From NCBI GenBank assembly GCA_017625725.1, contig JAGAKH010000045.1, positions 1-46,150 on the forward strand: 46,150 bases of DNA. Reading direction: 5' to 3'. Under the pieces are notes generated by a model. The model searched no databases. It was not told the origin of the DNA and saw only the letters and a program-made list of their open reading frames with translations. This document shows positions 32,633 to 40,455 of this stretch, piece by piece. This stretch comes from Bacteroidales bacterium (GTDB taxonomy: Bacteria > Bacteroidota > Bacteroidia > Bacteroidales > UBA932). Position 1 is the stretch's first letter; every line of letters begins with the position of its first letter. Made by a program: the position numbers and the translations under genes.

Positions 32633-32917
32633 CTACCTCCGATCGGATTTATTTTTCTTCCCTCGGATCGACTCTGATTGTCTCACTTCTTCCTGAAGCC
32701 TCCGGATCAGGTACTCCCCGTCCACGGATGTTAATTGGCTGTACCAGCCGGAACGGAAAAACCTCTCGATCTCCAAAGCCTCATTTATGGCATCCCTGTT
32801 CCTCGGATGCGCCTTTATCTTCTTCAGCGCCACCCTGTAATCCGTGACCGCCTGAAGGATGATCGCGTTGGCAAGTCTCTCATACGGATCCTCAGCCAGA
32901 TTCTTATTTCCCGCCAT
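32633..32917 (-). CDS. Conserved small phage protein
   Basis: A 94-residue helical, charged protein (YERLANAIILQAVTDYRVALKKIK, then ALEIERFFRSGWYSQLTSVDGEYLIRRLQEEV). The FFRSGWY..LT..DGEYLI pattern is commonly found between phage helicases and late regulators in Firmicutes siphoviruses, but no function is known to me. The start at 32917 has GGAGGT upstream and overlaps the helicase gene. Confidence 0.75.
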   Translation of the reverse strand: MAGNKNLAEDPYERLANAIILQAVTDYRVALKKIKAHPRNRDAINEALEIERFFRSGWYSQLTSVDGEYLIRRLQEEVRQSESIRGKKNKSDRR

Positions 32918-34280
32918 AGGCACTTACCTCCGCTTTCACGGCATCGATCAGTGCCGACTGCGTATGGTCTTTCATTTCCAGCACCTTCAGGATTCTTTCA
33001 TCCACGGTACCGGCAGTAATGATATGGATCACGGTAACTGTCCCGGAAGTCTGACCCTGACGCCATAATCTGGCTATCGTCTGCTGATACAGTTCCAGAC
33101 TCCATGTGATACCGAACCATACAATCACATTTCCGCCTGATTGCAGGTTCAGCCCGTGACCAACGGAAGCGGGATGTATCAAACCGACCTGAAGCTCTTT
33201 TGCATTCCACTTTTCAATACTCTTGTCGGAATCCAGCTTCTCATAAACGACCTTCAGCTTATTCAGCCTCTCGATGATCCTTGCAAGGTCATGTTTGAAC
33301 CAATACGCCACCAGAATCGGCTTACCGTTTGCGGATTCGATCAGATCCTCCAAGGCATCCAGCTTTCTCTCATGGAAAGCATTCACGGAACCATCGTCAT
33401 CATAAATAGCCCCGTTAGACAGCTGACACAGCTTCCCGGATAAGGAAGCAGCGTTCGCAGCCGTGATCTCGCCTCCCGGAAGCTGTAAAACCAGCTCATC
33501 CTTCATTTCCTCGTACTTTTCACGCTCATCTTCATCCAGATAGACCCTGTATTCCGTACTCAGAAGCTCCGGCATATCCAAATAGTCCGTCGCTTTCATG
33601 GAAATGGTGATATCGGAGATCTTGTCGTAAATCCTCTCTTCAGCACCCGGCAGAAGCTTATAGGAATACACGATCGGACCGTTCACCCTGTCAGGCTTGA
33701 AATAGTTGACCCTGTACTGGCTGATAAACCTTCCAAGGCGTTCTCCCATGTCCAGAACCTTGAACTCCGCGAATAAATCCATCAAACCGTTTGAAGAAGG
33801 TGTTCCAGTCAGCCCTACAATGCGCCGGATCTTCGGTCTTACCTTCATAAGCGCCTTGAACCTCTTCGCCTGCCAGTTCTTAAAGGAAGAAAGTTCGTCC
33901 ACGACCACCATGTCATAATCAAACGGCAGGCCGCTTTCCTCGATCAGCCAGGGGACATTCTCACGGTTGATAATGTAGATATCCGCATCCGCCTTTAATG
34001 CCACCAGCCTCTCCGCAGCCGTTCCGACCGCTATGGAATACCGGATACCGTTCAGGTGATCCCACTTTTTGATCTCATCGGACCATGTATTTCTTGCGAC
34101 CCTCAGCGGCGCTATGATCAGAACCTTCGCTACCTCAAAACTGTCATACATCAGCTCATTCAGCGCGGATAACACAATGCTCGTCTTACCCATACCCATA
34201 TCAAGCAGTATTGCGGCGATCGGATTCCTCTTTATGAACTCGATCGCATATTTCTGATATTCATGTGGCTTGTATCTCAT
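32904..34280 (-). CDS. SNF2-family DNA helicase/ATPase
   Basis: A 458-residue superfamily 2 helicase. Motif I is LDMGMGKTS (K32), motif II is VVVDELSSFKN, motif III GLTGTPSSNG, and the C-terminal half has motif V GHGLNLQSGGNVIVWFGITWSLELYQQ and motif VI ARLWRQGQT. This compact SNF2 form is standard in Clostridia phage replication modules, usually following a VRR-NUC nuclease. It overlaps the nuclease gene by twenty bases. It probably remodels replication forks or supports recombination. Confidence 0.95.
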   Translation of the reverse strand: MRYKPHEYQKYAIEFIKRNPIAAILLDMGMGKTSIVLSALNELMYDSFEVAKVLIIAPLRVARNTWSDEIKKWDHLNGIRYSIAVGTAAERLVALKADADIYIINRENVPWLIEESGLPFDYDMVVVDELSSFKNWQAKRFKALMKVRPKIRRIVGLTGTPSSNGLMDLFAEFKVLDMGERLGRFISQYRVNYFKPDRVNGPIVYSYKLLPGAEERIYDKISDITISMKATDYLDMPELLSTEYRVYLDEDEREKYEEMKDELVLQLPGGEITAANAASLSGKLCQLSNGAIYDDDGSVNAFHERKLDALEDLIESANGKPILVAYWFKHDLARIIERLNKLKVVYEKLDSDKSIEKWNAKELQVGLIHPASVGHGLNLQSGGNVIVWFGITWSLELYQQTIARLWRQGQTSGTVTVIHIITAGTVDERILKVLEMKDHTQSALIDAVKAEVSAYGGK

Positions 34281-34542
34281 CTAAAATCCCTCCGATTTGC
34301 TCGATCCCATCAAGTATGTATGTGTGGAATCCCAGTTTTTCCAATAATCTATGTCTCGAAACCTGCAAGGCTCTCGGCTTCTCGCCAGGTGCCTTCACTT
34401 CCACTAATCCGAAATGCTTACCCGGCAGGAAGACTAATCTGTCCGGCACCCCGTCAAATCCCGGCGACACCCACTTAGGACAGATGCCGCCGCGCCTCTT
34501 AACCTCTTGCACAAGTCTCCGTTCTATGGTTTTTTCCCTCAT
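34261..34542 (-). CDS. VRR-NUC domain nuclease
   Basis: A 93-residue single-domain VRR-NUC protein: an N-terminal EKTIERRLVQEVKRRGG with the catalytic Glu, then PGFDGVPDRLVFLPGKHFGLVEVKAPGEKPRALQ with the D...E-x-K core, and VSRHRLLEKLGFHTYILD. The start at 34542 has GGAGG seven bases upstream. Small VRR-NUC proteins act as junction-resolving nucleases and are encoded with phage SNF2 helicases. Confidence 0.93.
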   Translation of the reverse strand: MREKTIERRLVQEVKRRGGICPKWVSPGFDGVPDRLVFLPGKHFGLVEVKAPGEKPRALQVSRHRLLEKLGFHTYILDGIEQIGGILDEIQAT

Positions 34543-34565
34543 TGCCAATCCTCCATCACACTACC

Positions 34566-34670
34566 GGTGACAGGTGGTGACAGGCATTTCATAAACCCTC
34601 TATATAAGGATTCTCAGCCTTAAAAATCGCCTATACGGGGTTTTAGAATAACCTGTCACCGACCGTCACC
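34566..34670. repeat. GGTGACAGG repeats between primase and nuclease genes
   Basis: The gap holds GGTGACAGG twice in tandem (34566-34584), and, inverted, CCTGTCACC followed by a diverged copy (34652-34670). They frame about 67 AT-rich bases. The sequence may form a large hairpin after the primase gene, or act as iterons. Confidence 0.55.
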
Positions 34671-34671
34671 C

Positions 34672-36948
34672 TTACAGGAAATCCTGACCCTCTTTGAGCT
34701 TCAAACCATAGAAAAATGCGCCTTTCTTGGTCTTACGCTTGCTGAACCCTGCATTTTCCAGAGCGGAATTAAAATCACCGTTTTGTCTCGTAAACTCGCC
34801 GTTCTGGACAGCGTATGCCCTGTATGCCTGATACAACTCCCCGGACTTTTCCGTATAGGAAGCATCCACGTCACAGCACTCGCTGATAAAATGCCCCAGC
34901 CAGTCGTTCTCTTCGCGGTATGCGTTGATCGCATCCTGTACGCACTTCGGAAGCCTGGTCTTGAACCCTGCATCAATCGCCTTCTTCGCGCCTTCGATCA
35001 CCCACTTCAGGATGTAGCCGCCGGCCTTCTCATAAAGGAAATCCGCATAATTCTTGATGTCGCTGTCACCGACGATCTTCGCATTGAAGGGGATTACGAT
35101 CAGCCTGCGCCAGATACCGTCATCATTAGCCCCGACCTTAGGAAGATGGTTGGTATAAAGGACCAGCGTGTGGCTCGGAACGAATGCAAACGGCGCCTTG
35201 TACTTCTTTTCAGCGAAAATCTCATCCGTAGAGCAAAGCTGCTTCACCACCGCGGTATTGAGCCTCATTCCTTCTTCCATCTCGGAAGCGATGATCAGAC
35301 GCTTACCCTTAAGCTCCGCCATTTCCGGCTTCACATTCCTCTTGCATCCGACCGTCAAGGTCTCCGCCGACAGCTTGCCGCTGTAGGTGCCAAGCACCCG
35401 TGAGATCGTGTTCCAGAACGTGGACTTGCCGTTGGCCCCGTTACCGTAAGCGATAATGAGATGTTCCTGATAAACCTTGCCGACCGCCGCCATTCCAACG
35501 ACCATCTGCACATACTCGATCAGTTCCGTATCCCCGCCGAAAAACAGTTCCAGGCACTGATCCCACAGTTCCTTCCCATCATCTGACGGAGAAACATTCG
35601 TGATCTTCGTGATCAGGTCTTCCGGGTTATGCGGCTGCTCGCCTGCGATGCCTTTTGACAGGTCATATGTCGCATACGGCGTATTGAGCAGGTTTTCATC
35701 CTTATCCAGATCAGACACGCTCACCGCCAGCATCGGCTTCGCCGCATTCAGGGCGGACACAACATATTTGTAATCCCGTCTCTTCATGACGAACGCCAGA
35801 TAAGTCTTCGCGCCCATCAGCATGAACAGAAGCTTCAGGTTGTCGGTATCCACCGCCTTTTCAAGCGTCTTGCCGCCTGCCTTGATCGCCGCTTCATCTA
35901 CGCCTGCTGCCAATAGTGCCTTCTTGGCGGTCTCCACATATTCCAGTGCATCCGCAAGCTGCAGATCCAGGAACTCTTCCATAGCACCGACCGCAAGCTG
36001 TCTCTCTTCGATCCAGGCGTCGCCGTCATACCTGAGATAATCCGTCGCATCCGAATACCTGAGTTCTTCGCCGTATTCCTTTGTCAGCATCTTCGCCTGG
36101 CCGATATCCGAATAATCCTCCGGCTTTAAGCAGCCCGCCTTAAAATCTTCGTTATATTCATCCGGCTGCACATATCCCGGCTGAGTCTTCACCTTGTTCC
36201 TGTAGAACTTCAACGCCGAATACCAGATGGTCTTCAGTTCTTCATTCTCCAAAGGCGGATCACACTTCGCCGCTTCATCCAGGAACACCTGCTTTGCCTT
36301 TTCCGTCTCTCCGAACCTCTTCAGCGCCCGTCCTGCGAAATGGGAAAGTGTCTTATTCCTTGTCCCCTGCATAATGGCGCCGCCGGTATAACCGCTTCCG
36401 GTCTCAGGCTCTTCATCCTCAGGCTCAGGATCCACTTCTTCATCGATCGTCACCCAGCCTTCATGCCAGACAACCTCATCCGGATCGGACCCGAAAATGA
36501 ACCTCGCCGCATCCAGCGCGTTGTCATCGAAAAACGGATAAGCCTTCTGTATCGCCCTCTTGACCGCCGCATAATGCTCGGCGTCTTCCGTCTCTTCAAT
36601 CGGGAAGTAAACATGGAACTTCGGTCTCGCAGCCCTGCCGTCTTTTTCTTTCATATGATTCCTGCTTGGCGCCGCTGCATAACTGACCTCTTCAAAGAGC
36701 GTTTCCAGCTTCTCGAAGGTGATCCATTCGGCAGGATCGTCGGAGTGATCGTTATCACAATCCATGACGATGACATTTGACTTCAGGAAATTACTGATAT
36801 TGCGGTAGTCCTTCCTGAACTCCCCGCACACATGGTCAAAACGGACCGCGTCCTTCAGTGCTTCCCCTGTCGTGATCTCTTTCCTGTTCGGATACACGCA
36901 GTTCTTAGCGTCCGCAGTCACGTTTGCCGTCTGTAAAACAAAAAACAT
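34672..36948 (-). CDS. Primase-helicase (AEP primase plus D5/P4-type helicase)
   Basis: A 758-residue replication protein. The start at 36948 (MFFVLQTAN) is chosen because GGAGGCAG stands just upstream; the open frame further up runs through the control region. Residues about 50-160 have AEP primase features: IVMDCDND (D63, D65), RPKFHVYFPI and ALDAARFIFGSD. After a linker and the primase C-terminal domain (TRNKTLSHFAGRALKRFG), the helicase follows with Walker A YGNGANGKSTFW, near residue 500, and the D5_N region before it. The end is a winged-helix-like domain. It initiates phage DNA replication. It is transcribed away from the polymerase operon across a shared control region. Confidence 0.95.
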   Translation of the reverse strand: MFFVLQTANVTADAKNCVYPNRKEITTGEALKDAVRFDHVCGEFRKDYRNISNFLKSNVIVMDCDNDHSDDPAEWITFEKLETLFEEVSYAAAPSRNHMKEKDGRAARPKFHVYFPIEETEDAEHYAAVKRAIQKAYPFFDDNALDAARFIFGSDPDEVVWHEGWVTIDEEVDPEPEDEEPETGSGYTGGAIMQGTRNKTLSHFAGRALKRFGETEKAKQVFLDEAAKCDPPLENEELKTIWYSALKFYRNKVKTQPGYVQPDEYNEDFKAGCLKPEDYSDIGQAKMLTKEYGEELRYSDATDYLRYDGDAWIEERQLAVGAMEEFLDLQLADALEYVETAKKALLAAGVDEAAIKAGGKTLEKAVDTDNLKLLFMLMGAKTYLAFVMKRRDYKYVVSALNAAKPMLAVSVSDLDKDENLLNTPYATYDLSKGIAGEQPHNPEDLITKITNVSPSDDGKELWDQCLELFFGGDTELIEYVQMVVGMAAVGKVYQEHLIIAYGNGANGKSTFWNTISRVLGTYSGKLSAETLTVGCKRNVKPEMAELKGKRLIIASEMEEGMRLNTAVVKQLCSTDEIFAEKKYKAPFAFVPSHTLVLYTNHLPKVGANDDGIWRRLIVIPFNAKIVGDSDIKNYADFLYEKAGGYILKWVIEGAKKAIDAGFKTRLPKCVQDAINAYREENDWLGHFISECCDVDASYTEKSGELYQAYRAYAVQNGEFTRQNGDFNSALENAGFSKRKTKKGAFFYGLKLKEGQDFL

Positions 36949-37064
36949 ATCTCTGCCTCCTGTTATCTGCTTATTAAATTGGTTGCTGTCCGTATCTGCT
37001 CTATGACCCTCAATGGAACCACCCCTTCCCTGCGAAGTAGTAAAGCCAAACCTGGCTTTCTGAA

Positions 37065-37098
37065 GGTCTAGGTATGAGTCCGGGCAGTTTTCCGATTT
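37065..37098 (-). repeat. 34-base bipartite phage element, copy 2
   Basis: Minus-strand copy with the same two blocks as copy 1 and spacer TGCCCGGA. It lies 117 bases before the primase start. Homology with copy 1 extends downstream (CAGAAAGCCA). Confidence 0.85.
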
Positions 37099-37160
37099 TT
37101 TCAGAACTTTTTTCAAAAGTTTTCGCGTGAGGCAGAACCGCTTCCTTTTATAAAGAAAAA

Positions 37161-37189
37161 TCCGACCATCCCCGGCCGGAAATTTTTTT
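37161..37189 (+). terminator. Plus-strand terminator upstream of element copy 3
   Basis: TCCGACC and GGCCGGA pair (one mismatch) across ATCCCC and are followed by AATTTTTTT. It would stop any plus-strand transcript coming from the primase side and so insulate the polymerase operon. Confidence 0.55.
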
Positions 37190-37195
37190 GCCCGA

Positions 37196-37229
37196 AAATC
37201 GGAAAACCCGTTCATCTCATACCTAGACC
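37196..37229 (+). repeat. 34-base bipartite phage element, copy 3
   Basis: Plus-strand copy with spacer CCGTTCAT. It is preceded by seven T bases and four others, as are copies 1 and 4. The 3' end extends to CTCATACCTAGACCTCC, identical to copy 1. Confidence 0.85.
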
Positions 37230-37275
37230 TCCGAAAGATGCAGATACCGATCGGCTCCAAAATTTTTTTCAGGAA

Positions 37276-37309
37276 AAATCGGAAAACAGCACTTTCTCAT
37301 ACCTAGACC
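37276..37309 (+). repeat. 34-base bipartite phage element, copy 4
   Basis: Plus-strand copy with spacer AGCACTTT, exactly 80 bases after copy 3. It is 28 bases before the small leader frame of the polymerase operon. Confidence 0.85.
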
Positions 37310-37337
37310 ACCAGAACAGGGAAACGGAGGTGCAACG

Positions 37338-37361
37338 ATGAACGACAGAACTATTGATTAA
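37338..37361 (+). CDS. Possible seven-codon leader peptide
   Basis: ATG with GGAGGTG six bases upstream, reading MNDRTID and TAA. It is followed at once by a GCCGCC/GGCGGC hairpin (37362-37387). It resembles an attenuator leader, but it could also be a non-functional frame. Confidence 0.35.
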   Translation: MNDRTID

Positions 37362-37436
37362 GCCGCCCCGGTAATCACTGAGGCGGCAGACACGAACCTT
37401 GATAACCAAATATTCAGAAATAAGGAGAATGACAAC

Positions 37437-37796
37437 ATGAGCAAAATGAGCGAATTGTCACAGGTCCTGGATGATCTCATCTCCTGTGGCGAAAAGATGA
37501 TTCAGACGGCAAATGCCATTAAGGAATGCTTTTCAGAGGATTCCGCTCCCGCTGCAGAGCCTAAGAAGAAGCCTGCAAAGAAGGAAGCGAAAGCCCCGGA
37601 ACCGGAAACACCTTCCTACTCCAAGGAAGACGTCAGAGCCCTTCTTGCCGCAAAGGCAAACGAAGCCGGCGGACAGTTCAAGTCTCAGGTTAAAGCCATC
37701 GTAAAGAAATACGCGGACGGCGGAAGCCTCACGGACGTTCCCGCGGAAAGCTACCCGGCACTCGTGAAGGAAGTGGAGGGATTAAAAGATGCCTAG
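37437..37796 (+). CDS. Conserved phage protein of unknown function
   Basis: A 119-residue protein, first of the polymerase operon, with AAGGAG upstream. It has a helical N-terminus (SQVLDDLISCGEKMIQTANAIKECF), a Lys/Ala/Pro-rich linker (AEPKKKPAKKEAKAPEPE), and a C-terminal SAP/HeH-like segment (YSKEDVRALLAAKANEAGGQFKSQVKAIVKKYADGGSLTDVPAE). Such proteins occur before DUF2800 in Clostridia phages; a DNA-binding accessory role is plausible, not shown. Confidence 0.75.
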   Translation: MSKMSELSQVLDDLISCGEKMIQTANAIKECFSEDSAPAAEPKKKPAKKEAKAPEPETPSYSKEDVRALLAAKANEAGGQFKSQVKAIVKKYADGGSLTDVPAESYPALVKEVEGLKDA

Positions 37797-38910
37797 ACAC
37801 GCATACCTCTCCGCCTCAGCTTCCCACAGGTGGCTCTCATGCCCGCCATCGGCAAAGCTATGTGCGGAGATCAATGACGAAGCTTCTCCATATGCCCAGC
37901 AAGGCACCGATGCCCATGAGCTGTGTGAGTACAAAGTTCTTCATGCGTTAGGCCAGGATATAAAAGACCCGACGGAGAACCTGGATTTCTTCGATACCGA
38001 AATGGACGATTGCACCGATGAATACTGTTCCTACGTTATGGAGCAGTACGAAAAGGCAAAGCAGTTATGCAAGGATCCGCAGGTTTTGGTAGAGCAGAGG
38101 CTGGACTTCTCCAAGTGGGTACCGGACGGTTTCGGAACCGGCGACTGTCTCATCATAGCGGACAAAGTCCTTCAGATCATAGATTTCAAATATGGTCTTG
38201 GAATCTTGGTGGAAGCTGAGAACAATCCGCAGATGATGTGTTACGCCCTCGGAGCCCTGGACACCTACGACGGGATCTATGACATCGAATCCATAGAGAT
38301 GACGATCTTCCAGCCAAGGCGTGAGAACATCAGCACCTTCACGATAAGCAAGGAAGACCTGCTTACATGGGCGGAAGAAATCCTGAAGCCCACCGCAGAG
38401 CTCGCCTATAACGGCGAAGGCGAATTTACCGCCGGCGACCATTGCCAGTTCTGCAAGGTCAAGGCAACCTGCCGCAAAAGGGCTGAGTACAACATGGAGC
38501 TTGCAGCTTACGATTTTCAGCAGCCTGCGACCCTGGATGAAACAGAGATAGCAGCCATCCTTCCCCGGATTGATGATCTGGTGGCATGGGCGGGCGATAT
38601 CAAGGAATACGCACTCCAGCAGGCGATCAGCGGAACAGAGTATCCCGGATTCAAGGTAGTTGAAGGCAGATCGATCAGGAAATACACGGATGAGGCAGCA
38701 GTCGCTTCCGCCGTGACAGATGCCGGATACGACCCTTATGAGAAAAAGGTACTCGGAATCACAGCAATGACTTCCCTTCTCGGGAAGAAGAAATTTGAAG
38801 AACTTCTCGGCGGAATGATCATGAAACCGCCTGGAAAACCGACACTTGTGCCTGAGTCAGACAAAAGACCGGCACTGAATACAGCCAAAGATGATTTTAG
38901 CGAAGAATAA
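37789..38910 (+). CDS. DUF2800 protein (PD-(D/E)XK nuclease-like)
   Basis: A 373-residue DUF2800 protein, related to Cas4/RecB-type nucleases. Features: SASASHRWLSCPPSAKL at the N-terminus, YAQQGTDAHELCEY, then LEVEQRL-like VLVEQRLDFSKWVPDGFGTGDCLII and IIDFKYGLG, which give the D...D-x-K core, and a cysteine cluster CQFCKVKATCRKR like the Cas4/AddB iron-sulfur site. It overlaps the previous gene (ATGCCTAG). It probably processes DNA ends during replication or recombination alongside the SSB-like protein downstream. Confidence 0.92.
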   Translation: MPRHAYLSASASHRWLSCPPSAKLCAEINDEASPYAQQGTDAHELCEYKVLHALGQDIKDPTENLDFFDTEMDDCTDEYCSYVMEQYEKAKQLCKDPQVLVEQRLDFSKWVPDGFGTGDCLIIADKVLQIIDFKYGLGILVEAENNPQMMCYALGALDTYDGIYDIESIEMTIFQPRRENISTFTISKEDLLTWAEEILKPTAELAYNGEGEFTAGDHCQFCKVKATCRKRAEYNMELAAYDFQQPATLDETEIAAILPRIDDLVAWAGDIKEYALQQAISGTEYPGFKVVEGRSIRKYTDEAAVASAVTDAGYDPYEKKVLGITAMTSLLGKKKFEELLGGMIMKPPGKPTLVPESDKRPALNTAKDDFSEE

Positions 38911-38923
38911 GGAGGAAAAAATC

Positions 38924-39493
38924 ATGGCAAACAAAGTATCTATCCCTACCAAAGTTATCACCGGAGTCAATACCAGATGGTCCTATGCCAATGTCTGGGA
39001 TCCGAAGAGCATCAACGGAGGAGCGCCTAAGTACAGCGTCTCCCTTATCATCCCGAAGTCCGACACCGCTACCATCGCAAAGATCAAGGCCGCCATCGAA
39101 GCCGCCTATGAGGAAGGCCAGAGCAAGCTTAAGGGCAACGGCAAGTCCGTCCCTGCACTCTCCGCCATCAAGACACCTCTCCGCGACGGCGATCTGGAAA
39201 GACCGGATGATGAGGCTTACAAGAACGCCTACTTCATCAACGCCAACAGTGCAACGGCTCCCGGAATCGTGGATGCTGACAGGAACCCTATCCTTGAACG
39301 CTCCGAAGTCTATTCCGGCGTGTACGGCAGGGCTTCCATCAACCTGTACGCTTTCAACAGCAACGGGAACAAGGGAATCGCCTGCGGTCTGAACAACCTT
39401 CAGAAGATCCGCGACGGCGAACCCCTCGGAGGCAAGTCCAGAGCTGAGGACGACTTCGCGACCGTGGATGATGAGGATGATTTCCTCGACTAA
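38924..39493 (+). CDS. DUF2815 protein (SSB-like)
   Basis: A 189-residue DUF2815 protein, an OB-fold single-strand DNA-binding-like family common in phages. The start at 38924 has AAGGAGG upstream. Recognisable stretches are VITGVNTRWSYANVWDPK, GAPKYSVSLIIPKSD, and SGVYGRASINLYAFNSNGNKGIACGLNNLQKIRDGEPLGG. The acidic C-terminal tail (DDEDDFLD) resembles SSB tails that bind partners. It follows DUF2800 and precedes the polymerase genes. Confidence 0.92.
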   Translation: MANKVSIPTKVITGVNTRWSYANVWDPKSINGGAPKYSVSLIIPKSDTATIAKIKAAIEAAYEEGQSKLKGNGKSVPALSAIKTPLRDGDLERPDDEAYKNAYFINANSATAPGIVDADRNPILERSEVYSGVYGRASINLYAFNSNGNKGIACGLNNLQKIRDGEPLGGKSRAEDDFATVDDEDDFLD

Positions 39494-39505
39494 CTGACAA
39501 CCTAA

Positions 39506-39535
39506 GCAGGTGGCGGCATTACCGCCGCTGCCTGC
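39506..39535 (+). repeat. Hairpin repeat before the small membrane protein
   Basis: GCAGG...CCTGC frame a GGTGGCGGCATT core that folds with CCGCC. The same core recurs at 39790, after the next gene. No T run follows. Confidence 0.55.
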
Positions 39536-39563
39536 GACAATCAAAGAAAGAGAGGCATTTATC

Positions 39564-39779
39564 ATGGAATTTGCAAATAGCGTAGTAACTTTAATCGGCA
39601 ACATTTTCAGCTGTGCCCTTATTCTGACTTTCCTTATCGGGCTGATCTTCGCGATACGCTTCATGCTTCAGGTCAAGAAGCAGGACAAGGAAGAATATGA
39701 GCGCAAGAAGAAAAAGGACGAACTCGACTACAAGGAGACAGAACTTCGATACCAGAAGCTCCTTGACGACAGGCACTAA
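39564..39779 (+). CDS. Small single-span membrane protein
   Basis: A 71-residue protein starting at 39564. Residues 5-35 form one long membrane helix (NSVVTLIGNIFSCALILTF, LIGLIFAIRF). The cytoplasmic rest is a highly charged helix (KKQDKEEYERKKKKDELDYKETELRYQKLL). The ribosome site is weak (GAGAGG). No family is recognised. It is flanked on both sides by related hairpins. It could tether replication proteins to the membrane. Confidence 0.65.
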   Translation: MEFANSVVTLIGNIFSCALILTFLIGLIFAIRFMLQVKKQDKEEYERKKKKDELDYKETELRYQKLLDDRH

Positions 39780-39785
39780 ACCTAT

Positions 39786-39816
39786 GAGGGTGGCGGCATT
39801 GCTGCCGCCCTCTTTT
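39786..39816 (+). terminator. Hairpin and T run after the small membrane protein
   Basis: GAGGGTGGCGGCA and TGCCGCCCTC pair across a short loop, followed by TTTTC. It is a probable partial terminator inside the operon. It shares its core with the hairpin at 39506-39535. Confidence 0.6.
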
Positions 39817-39831
39817 CACAAGGAGGATAAC

Positions 39832-40440
39832 ATGAACACAGAAAATATCATCGATATAGCAATCAACTTCAATGACCCGGAATGGATCCTGAAGCATATC
39901 ACAATAGCCCTTCAGCGCACCTCGGATGCGGATTTTGTCAAAAGGCCATGCGACCTTGAAGGAATCGAACAGTACCTGATCGTAAGAGGCGAACAGGATG
40001 ATGCCTGCTATTCCGCAAAGGTAACATCCGCACTTCTCTCCAATGCGGGAATTGACGAAGATACCGCCTGGGAAAAGGCACTGGAAAACCTTTGTGCCGA
40101 TACGCAGATCAAGAGCCTCGGTAAGATCCTCTCGGAGATGACCGGCGTCCCCTCTGAATGCGCTGAAGCCTCGACCATTAAATTCCATGTGATCACCAAC
40201 TCGCAGAAATGCAAGGGTGCTTCAGCTATTATGAATCGGGAAATGCTCCGGGATTTTACCCAGAACTGCAGAACCAATATGCTCTTCGTCATCCCGTCAT
40301 CGATCCATGAAATGATGATTGCGCCTTATGACAGCCGGTTCAAGCTGGAAGAGCTTTCAGCAATGGTCAAGGAAATCAATGAAACTCAGGTAGCACCTGA
40401 AGAAAGGCTGACCGATCGGGCATATATCCTCAGCCTCTAA
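39832..40440 (+). CDS. DUF5688-family protein
   Basis: A 202-residue protein starting at 39832 with AAGGAGG upstream; the longer frame overlapping the previous gene is spurious. It shows the DUF5688 pattern: AWEKALENL at mid-protein, then FHVITNSQKCKGASAIM, and at the end MLFVIPSSIHEMMIAPYDSRFKLEELSAMVKEINETQVAPEERLTDRAYIL. The family is common in Lachnospiraceae genomes and phages; its function is unknown. It is encoded between SSB-like and polymerase genes. Confidence 0.85.
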   Translation: MNTENIIDIAINFNDPEWILKHITIALQRTSDADFVKRPCDLEGIEQYLIVRGEQDDACYSAKVTSALLSNAGIDEDTAWEKALENLCADTQIKSLGKILSEMTGVPSECAEASTIKFHVITNSQKCKGASAIMNREMLRDFTQNCRTNMLFVIPSSIHEMMIAPYDSRFKLEELSAMVKEINETQVAPEERLTDRAYILSL

Positions 40441-40455
40441 CAGAAAGGAAAACCA

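Larger units (their letters stand above)
36949..37436. other. Central control region between divergent replication operons
   Basis: These 488 bases hold no substantial gene. They contain three copies of the 34-base element (one towards the primase, two towards the polymerase operon), a plus-strand terminator, a seven-codon leader frame with hairpin, and AT-rich stretches. It is the likely site of divergent early promoters, and possibly of the replication origin. Confidence 0.6.

Noticed and set aside
36949..37260. N-terminal extension of the primase to 37260
   Set aside because: It runs through element copies and AT-rich control DNA; ATG at 36948 has a strong GGAGG site and starts the recognisable protein.
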